A stretch of DNA of 64,000 nucleotides, taken from Gossypium raimondii. Taxonomy: Eukaryota; Streptophyta; Magnoliopsida; Malvales; Malvaceae. The DNA is taken from contig NC_068571.1 of the NCBI RefSeq assembly GCF_025698545.1, positions 39,589,733-39,653,732 of the forward strand. The letters run 5' to 3'. Positions 48,275-60,826 of the stretch are shown here, one piece after another (positions within the stretch are counted from its first letter, which is position 1; the number at the start of each line of letters is the position of its first letter). Under the pieces are notes generated by a model that worked only from the letters and a program-made list of their open reading frames with translations, did not search any database and was not told the DNA's origin. The position numbers were made by a program, and so were the translations under genes.

Positions 48275-50555
48275 TGCAGCGGAAAATAAATTTAGGAAAA
48301 ATTGAATTTTAATTTTTTTCTAAAATAATATTTTGGTTGTGATATCTACAGAAATAAACACTTAATCAAAATTGTACATTTTCGATTCATCTAGGATGAG
48401 TGTTTCAACCGAGTAGTCTTCTTTGTTATCCTCAAGCTCACGTCTATTGAGTGTGGACTCGCTTCGAATCAGAATTTTTTTCACAAAATTTATCAATAGA
48501 GTAATTTTATAATTTCTCTAAACTTTTAGGTCAAATTGTAAATAAAAATCTCTAGAAATTTTCTAAAATAATCTCTTTTGAGAATTTTCTCTCTACAACT
48601 TTCTCTTTAATTCACATAGGAGAGTTTAGAGAGTTCAACTATTATTAAACTTAATCACTTTAATATTAAATTTAATCTAATATTTATTAAGATAAATATT
48701 AAATTAAATTTTATATATTAAATCTTATTAAAATAATATAATATTTATCTATAAGATAAATATTAAATTTAATATTAAAATAATTACTTTAATATTAAAT
48801 TTAATTTAATATTAAACTATTAAAATAATATTATTTTTGGAATAGTTAATCTGAAATCAAATTCTCTGATAGAGTCTTAGTATGAGTGTAACTTTTCCAC
48901 TGCTCAACTATCGATAACCAATTATCGTCGACCACTAGAACGTCGACATCGTAGTCATCATGCCTGATGATGCAGGTGTGACACCCTTATGGCACCTTGA
49001 GCCAGTTCGGCTGTTGTCAGTTCAATCCAGGTCAGTGATGATTCGACAATTCTGGTCGAGCCACCGGTTAGACCATTGGCCCAATTTCACATACCTAGTC
49101 CAGCTCGACTAGTTTTTGGGTCTTTGTATCAGTTTTGGGCTACTAGCTCAATTTACGATCTCAGGTCCAATTTTCAAGTTTAATTACCCATTGGGTTAAT
49201 TGTCTGACTTGGAAATTAATTTTCAAAAATATCATATTAATTTTAAAATTGATTAATTTAATTTTACTTGATCAAAATTCATTTTAAAAAATAACTTAGA
49301 TTTTTCAAATTAATTTTTCAAGAAAATTATTTAATCAAATTCTCTAGTTGAACAATTCTCACAACCACCTAATTTAATTCCACGTTGAATAAATTAACTC
49401 AATTAAATTATTTCCAAAGTCGTAGAATTTTCTTCTGATTCAAATGTAGTCCAATCGAGCTTTTGTTGAGCTAGCGGAGGGACCAATCAAACATATACAA
49501 TTAGATTCTAGTAATTACAATTATGTCCAGAAGCATCGTTTCGATAATTCGCAATTACTTAATCGTGGAGTCAGTCTACAAGAAGTACCATTATTGAAAA
49601 CTCGTTATTGTATACTATTTACGAAAGCAATTCATCCAACTGCTTTGTCCAATAACCTCATCATGTGTGTGTTACCCTCATATGATATCATTGATTCATT
49701 TAAGTTAAATTCGTGCACTCAATAAAATCTTATTTTATATCATTGTCACAATTGTGTCTTCTTAATGATTAATATGATCACTGTCAACAAATAACTGTAA
49801 TAAATTGCTCGTTTGAGAACAAGCAACCAGTGACCACGTTCTATTTTTATCAATCCACACAATGCCAATGAGAGGATATCATTAACTTGTTAATTGAGCT
49901 ATAAATTCAACTGTTGCTAGTAAAGCCATGCCATACACTAGTCATATACCCAGCATATCGACTATGAGCTTGATCATCTTTAGAGCATAAGCCTCCACTT
50001 ATATCAAAGCACATGAGTTACATACGCATGGTCAGTGACTAACTCAGTATTTAGGTAAATCACACCATGAACGTCACAAGTGAATTAATTCACAAATGGA
50101 TTCAGAATTAATTTATCTGGGGTCCAATCCAATGTAACATTCCACCAATGAATACATCTATGTCTCTACCCGTGGAGTCAACTGCTCCGATAGCCAAGAC
50201 TAGTCATCTCCCCAATTGGAATTATAGATGACATAATAATCCTTCTCAATATTTGAATAAAATGTTCATTTTGATTCTTTTACGGGATTACAGACTCATT
50301 TAGATTATCTACTGAAGTAAGTTGTCTTTTTTGTAATGTAAACGTTCTTACAATGCCACTTATCTTCAGTTTGAACTTAGACAATTAATGAGCTAATATT
50401 TTTTTGTCACAATTTCGCTATACATGCAAAATACGAAAGACAAAATACAAAAGACATAATAGTGAAATGTGAAATTAACTTTATTTATTTATTCATCGTT
50501 TAAATAAATATAAAACAGTTACATGTTTACCACAATATGGACACATTTCTCAACA
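48275..50555 (-). mobile_element. Putative antisense Copia-type LTR
   Basis: The right edge read in reverse starts TGTTGAGAAATGTGTCC. The left part read in reverse ends with ATTTTCCGCTGCA, a text I know from the ends of long Copia LTRs, where it precedes the priming site. In between is about 2.3 kb without coding capacity. No matching target duplication was found, and the left edge is uncertain by tens of bases. Confidence 0.45.
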
Positions 50556-51381
50556 TCTTACAACCAGACCAGTGAAAAGATGAAGAAAGAATAGAAAAAA
50601 AATGAGAGAACCACACCAGAGAATAACGTCTATCCCTTATATACTACTCACACACTTCCATAATCATATTCAATAGCCAAGTGTACATCCATAATCATCA
50701 TGTCACCCACTAAGACATATTCTTAGTTCAAACTTAACGGAGCCAAGGTTGAAATCCAACATTTCCCCAACCAACTCGCCAAATCTTCTTATTTCTACTA
50801 GAACCCGCTCAATTTTGTAAACTTTTCAAATAAATCTCCAAAATTACCATTCCAACCTTCACTTAACGTTTCAAGGTGTGGCATTCCTAGCTAAAAGTTA
50901 CAATTAATATAATCGATACAGGTTTATTAGCTTAGTTACCGATTAACAAATCAACCAACTATCATTTTATCATTTACATTGTCTAAAGCAACAAAGAAGA
51001 AAATTATATTAGTTAGTTTAAGTGATAATTTAAATTTAGTTTATAAAAAAATTATTTTGGAATTTGCACTAATAATTTCCTACTTGATTAAATTAGTAAT
51101 TGCTTTATCGGCAATCCCTTGGGTTTGATCCTTGGAATAATCTAGTGTTCAATTGACACTACAAATATTACAATTGACACTGTATGCTTGCAGTTGACAC
51201 CACACTTTTTTTATAAAACTATTTATTTTTTACGTATGCGGGTCACATATCAATTCATACGACCATTATTAACTCACCTTGATACTCAATCATGCAATAT
51301 ACCATGAATATGAAAATAAATAGATTGATCTCGAATCATAAAAATACAAACCAAAATCTCGTGTCACTCATTGACGACTTT
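50556..51381. other. Retroelement-like debris and unassigned sequence
   Basis: At 50560-50765 the reverse strand reads TGTTGGATTTCAACC, then a TATATAAGGG box and a CT-rich end. This looks like a short Copia LTR or its promoter half. The rest to 51381 has no clear identity; it may be the outer host LTR of the next insertion. Confidence 0.3.
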
Positions 51382-52749
51382 TGTCACACCCCAAGTTTAA
51401 TGGATCTGAGATAAAATTTTCTATTTGGCAAAGTGTAATCTGCCCATTTATTTCTTTTGGCAAATAAGAGAGGGCATATAGTAACCGATATCTAAGTAAG
51501 TAAAGATTTTAATTTAGGGTATTCTACTATTTAAAGAAAAAAGATTTTGTTAAGCAAAAAGGTAATTATTGCATGAGTTGTCGCCAAATGTATAGTATGC
51601 CTTATTTGTTTGAGTATTGTGCTAGTTAGTTTGTAATGTAACCTAGTTAGGAACCAACTGGATTGACTGGTCTCATATCCATTATGCAGGATTTTCATTT
51701 ATGTTTCTCTCGAAAATTATAAGCCATTAAGAAGGACAAATACTGAATTAAGTGACACTTGTTAAGTTTCACTAAGTGGAATGAGGTGATATTTATATAT
51801 ATATGAGAAAGGTTCTGAAGAAGGTTCTTCTTTCTACAATATTACTCTTTAATTCTTTTCTCTCAAATCTAATTTTATTTCTTCTCTGTTAAGTTAGAAA
51901 CTAATGTTCTTGGTTAAATCAGTGGTTATTCCATATTTGAGTAAGTATCACCGCTTTGCATATAAATTTTTGAAAGAGTAATTTTGTAAGTGGTATGCAT
52001 ATGAACAGTAAGTTGTTAGTACAAGGTCTTGCATGGGGGTTATCCATGACTGAAATGTTAACAATATGTGTCTAAATGGGTTTTAATGTTGAATATGTAT
52101 TTTTTAAGCAGTTATTGCTGTTGGTTCGAGAAAGATGTCAAAGTCTAGAGCTTTAAATTGCAGTAGGTGAGTCTTAGATGAGTCCTTAATAACGACTCTC
52201 ACAAGTCTTTCTAGATAGTTCTCTTGCGATCGATGATGTATAGGTACTGGTATAAATGCTGAAAATATATGGTATTGTGTCCTTGTGAGTCAAGTATGTA
52301 ATGAATTGTAAAAAAATGAGTGTATGTGATTCTATGAAACAATTATGTGTGTGTGTCTGGGATGTATACTGTGATACATGAATGTATTGATGTGTGTGAA
52401 ATGTGTATTGAAGTATGATTTGGTTAAAGAATTGAGTATAACCCACTTGAATGTGTACGTATGTTAGATATTAGTTGCATAATTGAAAATGTTGAAGAAA
52501 TTAGGGTAACAGAGTATTAGGAGATTATGTGATGTGGGTTTTGACACCGTGGTGGTATTTGATGAAGTTCGTTAGGACAGTAAACACAAATTTCAGTATG
52601 ACAATTCTAAAAAAAGTTTATGGCCATGGCACATTCTGAAAAAGGGTGGATGAGTCGTATTTATCAACTTGGGTTTTCTGCGTATCCTAGGGTGATGATG
52701 GGTAAACCTCACGCAATATGAGTATAGGCAAATTCATATCGCAAACATG

Positions 52750-53175
52750 ACAGTTCTTGTGGTGCCTTGGTGGCATCCAAATAGGGCCTTTGTGGCATTA
52801 TCAGTAATACCTTTATGGTGAATTTTGTTTGGCCTTTGTGGCACATTCTATTGGCCATTGTGGCGTACTTTTGCTAAGCCTATATGGTGTATCCTATATG
52901 TCGCCTTTGTGGCATATTCTGTTTGATGTTTATGGTAAATTATGTTTGGCATTTGTGACGCATTCTGTTGGTCCTTGTGACGTTTTTCTGCTAAGCCTAT
53001 GTGGCGTATCCTATATGTCGCCTTTGTGACGCATTATATTGGTTCTTGTGGCGTACTTCTGCTAAGCTTATGTGGCGTATCATATATGTCACCTTTATGG
53101 TGTATTCTAATTTGACCTTTGTGGTGTATTCTGTTTGGCATTTATGGCATGCTCTGTTAAGTTTATGTGGTGCCC
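52750..53175 (+). repeat. LTR minirepeats, CCTTTGTGGCATATTCTGTT type
   Basis: Around fifteen degenerate units of 22-30 bp with the core TTTGTGGCGTATTCTGTTTGG. A larger period of about 120 bp is visible through GCTAAGCCTATGTGGCGTAT at three places (52873, 52992, 53053 region). Confidence 0.75.
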
Positions 53176-53766
53176 ATTTATTAAGTTCTGGATAAATTAT
53201 GAGAAATTCTCTAATCGATAAGACTTTGATAAAGTTGTATTATGTCTTGAGTTATTTTGGATAGAATAATCCTGTGATGTAATCAATGAATCTGTGTGTT
53301 TAAGGAGGTTATCCACTGTAATCATTTGTTAGTTTATAATATGGATGTATTCTCAGTGATAATAGATATACAAGTGTTCAGCGGTCTAATTTCGTTTATG
53401 ATATATAGGGATTGAAAATATGAGTTATTGGTATCCGCCATATTTTAATAGCATCATGTTTTGACTCTCGAATTATTCGTGTAAATATACGCCAATGAAC
53501 AGTGTTTGTGAACAGATGATTTGGAATAAACGATGCAAGTGGTCTAAATAGAGAGGCAAAGGTAGTATTGTTTGGTTAGATCTGAAGTCAGCCAATGAAT
53601 TAAGTTAAGAATGATTCATTAAGTATGGTAAGTGTTGCATAAGTATTTATATGTTTGCTCGACGAGGTAAAGGTATGAGTTGAAGACAAATTTGGTAAAC
53701 TAAATAATCTGGGGGAAGAGTTCAGCATGAAAGGTTAAAAGGTAAAATGTGTTTCAAATTCACTAA

Positions 53767-54088
53767 GCTCATGTAACTTATAAATGTTTTTTTTATGTTT
53801 CAGGTTATGCTGTATGAATGAGACCACCTGGAGAGACAAGTCAGCTGTACACCATAGAAACGGCGATTTGGGATATTATGCATATAGTGGACATCTTTAG
53901 ATTTTGGCATATTGTAGGATTATGTCCGCTCATGTAACTTATAAATGTTTTGTTTATGTTTCAGGTTATGCTGTATGAATGAGACCGCCTAGAGAGACAA
54001 GTCAGTAGTACACCATAGAAACGAAGATCTGGGATATTATGCATACAGTGGACATCTTTAGATTTTGGCATATTGTAGGATTATGTCC
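53767..54088 (+). repeat. 161-bp tandem duplication within the solo LTR
   Basis: Copy 1 is 53767-53927, copy 2 is 53928-54088. Both start GCTCATGTAACTTATAAATG and end GGATTATGTCC. Only around ten differences are visible. Confidence 0.9.
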
Positions 54089-54555
54089 TGAGAGTCTGTC
54101 TTTAGCAAACTATTAATGTTATAAATTTTTTAATTAATTTGATGTATTTCTTTATTTTATTTTTAAATACCTTTCTTTTGTTATTTAATATTGAATCTTT
54201 AAATATACGAATAAGAAAAATGTTTTAAGAAAAGAATAATCATTGAATGTTTTGGAAATTTGCTAAGTTTGTGAAATAATACCTGAGATTTGGACCTGGT
54301 GGATCAGGTCGAGTTGAGGGTGTTACAACTCTCGCTTTTCCCTTCCTTCTTGATAACCCGATGTCGTCTTTATCTATAATTGATAATTAACAATGGAACA
54401 ATATCAGAATTCATCCAATTCACATTCAAATATAAAGTCAAACATATTTTGCATTTTATTTAATTTAGTTCCTAAACTCGAGATAAACATATCTTTCAAT
54501 ATTTAGCATCGGATCAAAATACGATTTCACATTAACTCATTAGGGACTCTATACT

Positions 54556-56167
54556 TCCTATTCCTAGCATAATGTCATGATAGGTTTTCACTTTATTCAA
54601 TTTGATCCCTAATGTTACAAAGTTGACATCCAAGTTTATTAAGCTTTACAATTTAGTCATTTTCATAATCTAAACTTAATATAAATCAAATTCAAGCCTA
54701 ATTCATCAATTTCTCAACAATGATAACTTACTAAAATTTCAAAAATTGATCAAATTGATACATAAACTAGCTAAATCAAGCTCTCATGATTCAATTTCCA
54801 TAAAAATCAAAGAAAAATGACTTAGAGACTTATTTGAAATAATGACTGAATAGAGCTTTCAGCAATGGAGGTTTTTCTCCTTTCTTTTCTTTTTGTTTGA
54901 TGGTGGAGGAAGAAAAATTGCTTTTCATCTTTCTTTCCACTAAATTGAGCTAGTTATACTAAGGTTTAATCTTGATTAATTTAGTTAATTGTGATTTATT
55001 ACTTTAATTAATCTAAATTATTTTCGTTAATCCTAATTACACAAATTAAAGGGACATCATCATCAAAGTCCACTATCCACTAATTAAAATTGGTTTATTA
55101 ACCATTTTAGTTCTTTGGATAATTGCTATATAAGTCCTCAAACCTTTTCTTAATTAAAACTCAATAGAGATTGAACTTTTACAATTTAGTCCATAAGCCT
55201 TAATTAACTATTTTTTCGACTAAATTACTTAACCGAACTTTAATATATTTTTCTAATGTAAATATTCTTATTTTATATTTACAGACTCAGTTTATGCAAG
55301 TGAGACTCCGAAATCACATTTTTCAACATCATTGGAAACCGAGTCATTACAATTAAGGGTCTCCTATTCCTAGCATAATGTCATGATAGGTTTTCACTTT
55401 ATTCAATTTGATCCCTAATGTTACAAAGTTGACATCCAAGTTTATTAAGCTTTACAATTTAGTCATTTTCATAATCTAAACTTAATATAAATCAAATTCA
55501 AGCCTAATTCATCAATTTCTCAACAATGATAACTTACTAAAATTTCAAAAATTGATCAAATTGATACATAAGCTAGCTAAATCAAGCTCTCATGATTCAA
55601 TTTCCATAAAAATCAAAGAAAAATGACTTAGAGACTTATTTGAAATAATGACTGAATAGAGCTTTCAGCAATGGAGGTTTTTCTCCTTTCTTTTCTTTTT
55701 GTTTGATGGTGGAGGAAGAAAAATTGCTTTTCATCTTTCTTTCCACTAAATTGAGCTAGTTATACTAAGGTTTAATCTTGATTAATTTAGTTAATTGTGA
55801 TTTATTACTTTAATTAATCTAAATTATTTTCGTTAATCCTAATTACACAAATTAAAGGGACATCATCATCAAAGTCCACTATCCACTAATTAAAATTGGT
55901 TTATTAACCATTTTAGTTCTTTGGATAATTGCTATATAAGTCCTCAAACCTTTTCTTAATTAAAACTCAATAAAGATTAAACTTTTACAATTTAGTCCAT
56001 AAGCCTTAATTAACTATTTTTTCGACTAAATTACTTAACCGAACTTTAATATATTTTTCTAATGTAAATATTCTTATTTTATATTTACAGACTCAGTTTA
56101 TGCAAGTGAGACTCCGAAATCACATTTTTCAACATCATTGGAAACCGAGTCATTACAATTAAGGGTC
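54556..56167. repeat. 806-bp near-perfect tandem duplication
   Basis: Copy 1 is 54556-55361, copy 2 is 55362-56167. I noted only a handful of differences, for example CATAAACTAGC against CATAAGCTAGC and AATAGAGATTG against AATAAAGATTA. Each copy ends with CGAGTCATTACA plus a 12-bp flank ATTAAGGGTCTC. In reverse that is an LTR-like start TGTAATGACTCGG, so the unit is an antisense Ty3-type LTR end plus flank. Confidence 0.92.
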
Positions 56168-57779
56168 TCTTAGCACCTCAAGATGCTAAGAAATTTTTAG
56201 TATTCCTCTTTCGTATTCTAGGCCACCAGACCAACTTATATGGCATTTTTCTAAAGATGGTTGGTACCATGTGAAGTTAGGATATCGTGTTGCACTCCAA
56301 GCTAGCACTAACGTATCATTATTGGATGTTGATGGTTCTTGGTCTCAGCTTTAAAACTTGGTTTTTTTCACCAAAAATTAAGTATTTTATTTGGTGAGGG
56401 TTGCAACATTTTATTCCATCTAATTGTAGATTACTTGAGAAAGGTTGTGCTATTGATCCAAGTTATGGTAGATGTGGGGACATTGAGAGTTTGATGCATG
56501 TTATCATGCATTGTTAGATTGTTGCAGCTATTTAAAACAATGTTGCAATGGTTTTTGCTTATACTTTGTGTAACAACCCATTTTCAGTGAAACCGAAGCA
56601 ATGGTTTTGGGACCACAAATTCGAGTCTGAAAGAAAAATATTTTAATATTATTTTATGGTCTGCATTATGATTGAAATATTGCATGAAATTTTTGTAAAG
56701 AAATTTTACTGATTTCATGCCTAATCTGATAAAAAGGACCAAATTGCATAAAATGCAAAAATTGAATTCTAGTAGCTAAAAGGATTAAATAGCTATAGAA
56801 TTCAAAATTGGTGGCCCTTATATGGAAAATAGACCATTAAGAGGAGTTAGTAGATAAGTATAATTAGTCATCCATGGAAAATTTGATAAAGAAAATGACT
56901 AAATTGGAAAGTGGAAATAATAAAAGATGATAAATGATTAAATAACAAAATATCATCTTTTCATCATCTTTCCCAAATAAAAATACATGAAAACCCTAGT
57001 TTGAAGCTTGAAGAACAAACAATCTTATATTGCTCAATTAGGTGGGTATGCAAGTCCTATTTTTGATAATTTTTATGTTTCCAAGATCATAATAGCTTAA
57101 TTTAGCTATCTCGGGATTAATTTGTAAAGTTATCAATGTACTAGGGTTTTGTCATGGATGAATATGCATGAATTATGAAGTTTTATGGTAGAAAATGAAA
57201 GGTTGTTGATAGATAAATAACTTTTGTAGAGTGAATTTTTATGAAATTGTGATTTAGGGACTAAATTGAAAAGATATGAAATTCATGGAAAAATTATGAA
57301 TTTTGTGAAATACATGGACTGCTAATGTTACATGTAAAAATCGGCTAGGCTTGGCATAAGGATTAAATTGCATGAATTTCATTTTTCGAGCGTAGGGTTG
57401 AAATTGTAATTAAGCAAAAGTGTAGGGGCAAAATGGTAAATTTCCAAAAATGTGAATTGGATTGAATTGAATATGAATTGTATTAAATTGATGTTAAATT
57501 CATTCGTATAGATTCGGATAACTCAAATACGAAGTTAGATCGTGGAAAAAAAAGTGTCGGATTAGTAGATTTTGCGTATACGAACACTTGTCAAGGTAAG
57601 TTCGTGTAACTAAATTGTGTATATTTATATGTTTGAATTGAATGTTGTATATGTGAATTGTGTAATTTTTATTTATATGAAATTAATTACATATCTGATA
57701 AAGTCCGATAAATGTTAAGTCTCGTTTGAATAAACGAAATTTGATGGATACAGGATTTTCCATATTGGTTGTGGTCCTG

Positions 57780-58240
57780 CATATGTTGTGGACACACCAT
57801 AGCTCAAAAGAGCGTTCCGTTATTAGCCCTCTCAAGCTTCCCATTATATGGTTCTTGCGAGCTTCCTATTAATAGCTCTTCGGAGCATCTCGATTGGTTG
57901 TGATCTTGCATGTGTTGTGGACATACCGCAACTCTTATTAGTGTCCTGATATATGGTTCTTCGAAACTTCCCTATTAAAGGCTCTTTGTGAGCTTCCAGA
58001 TTAATGGCTCTCTTGAGCTTCCTAATATGGCTCGCTTGAACTTCCCGATATATGGCTATCCGGAGCTTCCCGATTAATGGCTCTTCGAAGCTTCCCATTA
58101 TTGGCTCGCATGAGCTTCCTGTTATACAGTCCGGATAAGCTTCCCGTTACATGGCTCACATGAGCTTCCCGTTAAATGGCTCGAGAGAAAAAGAGCTTCT
58201 CGATTATGTGCTCTAATGAGCACTCCTGAATATGAATTGA
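57780..58240 (+). repeat. LTR minisatellite, GGCTC..GAGCTTCCCG units
   Basis: About twenty degenerate units of 20-26 bp, longer than the matching array at 15225-15450. It contains a larger repeat: TTGGTTGTGGTCCTGCATAT and TTGGTTGTGATCTTGCATGT occur 130 bp apart. Confidence 0.8.
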
Positions 58241-58826
58241 CGGATTATAGTTTTGTACACTTCGAGTGTACTACTCGTGTATCCATCAATATTTTAAATG
58301 ATTCAACGGGCAAAGTTCTGACATGGAATAATATGAATCTGAGATGAATTGTTACGAGAATATATTTGAAATACAAGGATATGATTTGTACATGTTTCAT
58401 GAATACTTGATGTGAAAAGTATAAGTATATGAAAATTTATTATTGATGAGATCATATATGTTTCTTGATATTTATGTGAGTTGCATGACTAACATGCTTG
58501 ATGAGGATTTGTGTTTAGGCAATTGGCCAAATTGGTTTGAGCATGTTTAGTTAGCTTACCTTAATTGTGAAGTAAATGGTAAGTTAATTTCTTATTTTAC
58601 GAACTTACTAAGCATTAAATGCTTACTTTGTTTTATAGTAACCTAGAAGCTCGTTAAGGTTGGAAGCTGGTCGGAGCCACATCACACTATCAATCGCCCT
58701 TTTTCGGTATAATTATTAAGTCAACTTTGGTATAATGGCATGTATAGGTTAATTTGGCCATTGATGGCATGTAAATGTTTTGTTGTGATTAGCCTTTTGA
58801 ATGGCATATGTTTGATACATTTTGAG

Positions 58827-58865
<39 letters not shown>

Positions 58866-59154
58866 AGTATATGGCCTTATCATGGTTGATATGTGTTTTG
58901 GTATAATTGATTGATGGTTAACTAATAAACTAATTATAACATGGCTTGAGTTGGTATAGATATGAATATATATATGTAAGTGATCAAATTGTTAAGCATG
59001 AATACTTGATTATATAAGATGATATGATATGCATAAGACTTGGTGTTGACTTGATTCAAATGTTTTATATTGGACTGAAAATGTGTTTAAGTGTTAATGT
59101 AGGTGGAGGACAAGTTTGGGTGAGAAATAAGGCTTGGAAATGGCCTTATTTTGT

Positions 59155-59365
59155 TCACACGGACAGAGACACGGGCGTGTGTCTCAGCCATGTGTGACAT
59201 ATGGCCTAGTACACGGGCGTGTGACTTGGCTGTGTGACCCAAGTCAGAGAATTACACGGCTACGGACACGGGTTGGGGCACGACAGTGTGCCCTATTTTG
59301 AATGCCCACATGGCCTAGCCATTTGGGCGGTTCACACGGCCTGGCCACATGGGCATGTGTCCCCT
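59155..59365 (+). repeat. CACACGG palindromic motif cluster in solo LTR
   Basis: Units such as ACACGGGCGTGTGTCTCAGCC and CACGGCCTGGCCACATGGGC, equivalent to 16375-16735 and 22080-22300. Confidence 0.7.
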
Positions 59366-60445
59366 GCACTTAGAAAAGAAATTTGAGATTTTGCAAAAAA
59401 TTCTTTGAGAACCCAGTTTAGTCCCGACTTGTTTCTAATGCATATTTTGGGCTTCGAGGGCTCGATTGAGGGACAATATAATTGATTTTGATTGGCTTCT
59501 AACATGATTGCTAAATACTATGAAATGCCTGCTATATGTTCTGTAAATTTTGGTGATGCTCCGTAACCCTGTTCCGGCGACAGATATGGGTTAGGGATGT
59601 TACACTTTGTTTATTGATTTTATGCATTACATGTTACATCATACGAATTCCACTCTTAGAGAACGTTTTCTTGTTATTTCTTGGAGTATATGATTCTATT
59701 AGAACCTATTTTGTTGGAAGAAAGTGGTGACTCAACCTTCCCAAATTGTTTATTTTGTAGATAAGTTTTTTCAGGATTAGCGAGAGGCGAATATGGTTTT
59801 CCAATGTGTAGAAAGTGCATCCTTTGGGTACCCTCCTCATCTATTGTATTAGATGAGATCTCCATCTAGCTGTTTTAAATGTAATATGGACACTTTTATC
59901 TCATCGGAATGGAACGTAGTTGTCTTGGTAGCTATTGTTCGCAGAGACCAGAGTCAGTTTATTAAAGGGCAAGCTATTATGCTGAATGCTACATCGGAAC
60001 CAATTATTGTTAAAACTACGACCATTCAAGAGGCCCTCTCGTAGATTAAGTCTCTCTCTCTTTTTTGACAATGTAATGGTTGAGTTTAATTGCAAAGTAG
60101 CCATTGATGCTTTGTGTTCTCGTTGTCGTTAGTGTCATAATTTAGTCTTTTATTTCGAGACTTTAGTTTTGAAAGTATTTACAAGCTTTATCCTTTCATT
60201 GGACGTGTTGTAATGCAGATAAGGCCACTCACTATTATATGCTCATAATGTTATTTGGAACTCTCCTCCTTTTTTACTTAATTGTTTTCAATACGATTTT
60301 ATATCTCTTTTTAATGTTTTTCGAGGGATTTAGGTCCAGGTGTAGGGAGGAGGCGTATTGGCTTGGATTTAAATTTCCCTCATTTATTGTGTCTTGGTTA
60401 CTCTTTTTGTTTTGTTAATGTTGTTTACCATAAAAAAATACAAAC

Positions 60446-60826
60446 ATTACATGAATAGTCAAATTATTAAAGAATTTTAAGATATTATTGATAATTGAGT
60501 TTGACAATAATCAAGATGACAAGATACAATAAAGGCTGGCATGTTTATTACGTTCACCATCACAACCAACTTTTGTTGCTATAATTGATCAAAAAAGAAA
60601 AGAACTATAGTTGCTATATCAACAATAACAACAAAGCAATATTTGTTCTTTTTTTCTATGTTGTAATGAGTGGTTGAGTTATTTGCTAGCTTAATGACCA
60701 CCAAATTTAAGTAGATATCATCGAAGAAGGTCGGCAACATACTAGCTTTTCATGAATTTGTTTGGTTTTTCCCACTTAAGAGGAAACCATCAACAAAATG
60801 AGACCATAGCTCTCAAATTCATCCTT
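60446..60826. other. 3' flank of the ABCG gene
   Basis: AT-rich, presumably holds the ABCG 3' untranslated region. No other feature. Confidence 0.4.

Larger units (their letters stand above)
51382..54327 (+). mobile_element. Solo Ty3-type LTR, 2.95 kb
   Basis: It starts TGTCACACCCC and ends GAGGGTGTTACA. It is flanked by ACTTT (51377) and ACTCT (54328), a 4/5 match to a target duplication. No priming site or coding sequence follows, so one LTR remains after recombination. It belongs to another family than the solo LTR at 56569. It carries a tandem minirepeat region and a 161-bp duplication. Confidence 0.75.
56569..59604 (+). mobile_element. Solo Ty3 LTR, 3.04 kb, with 5-bp target duplication
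   Basis: It starts TGTAACAACCC and ends GGGATGTTACA, flanked by exact CTTTG copies (56564-56568, 59605-59609). From 57090 on it is collinear with the LTRs of the nested Ty3 element (14490-16958, 22019-22535), including the GAGCTTCCC minirepeats and the CACACGG cluster. It supplies the LTR start that the nested element lacks. A (TA)n run sits at 58827-58865. Confidence 0.92.
56168..60445 (+). mobile_element. LINE fragment split by a solo LTR
   Basis: The left part (56190-56568) reads PPDQLIWHFSKDGWYHVKLG, then YRVALQAS, and broken zinc-binding text ESLMHV-like (56490). The right part (59605-60440) resumes with a tether region and an RNase H-like domain: SSCFKCNMDTFISSEWN (59860), RDQSQFIKGQA, MVEFNCKVAIDALCSR (60075). 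It ends in TTTACCATAAAAAAA near 60440, a short poly-A-like tail. It is 5' truncated, with RT mostly missing, and has several stops. Confidence 0.72.
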
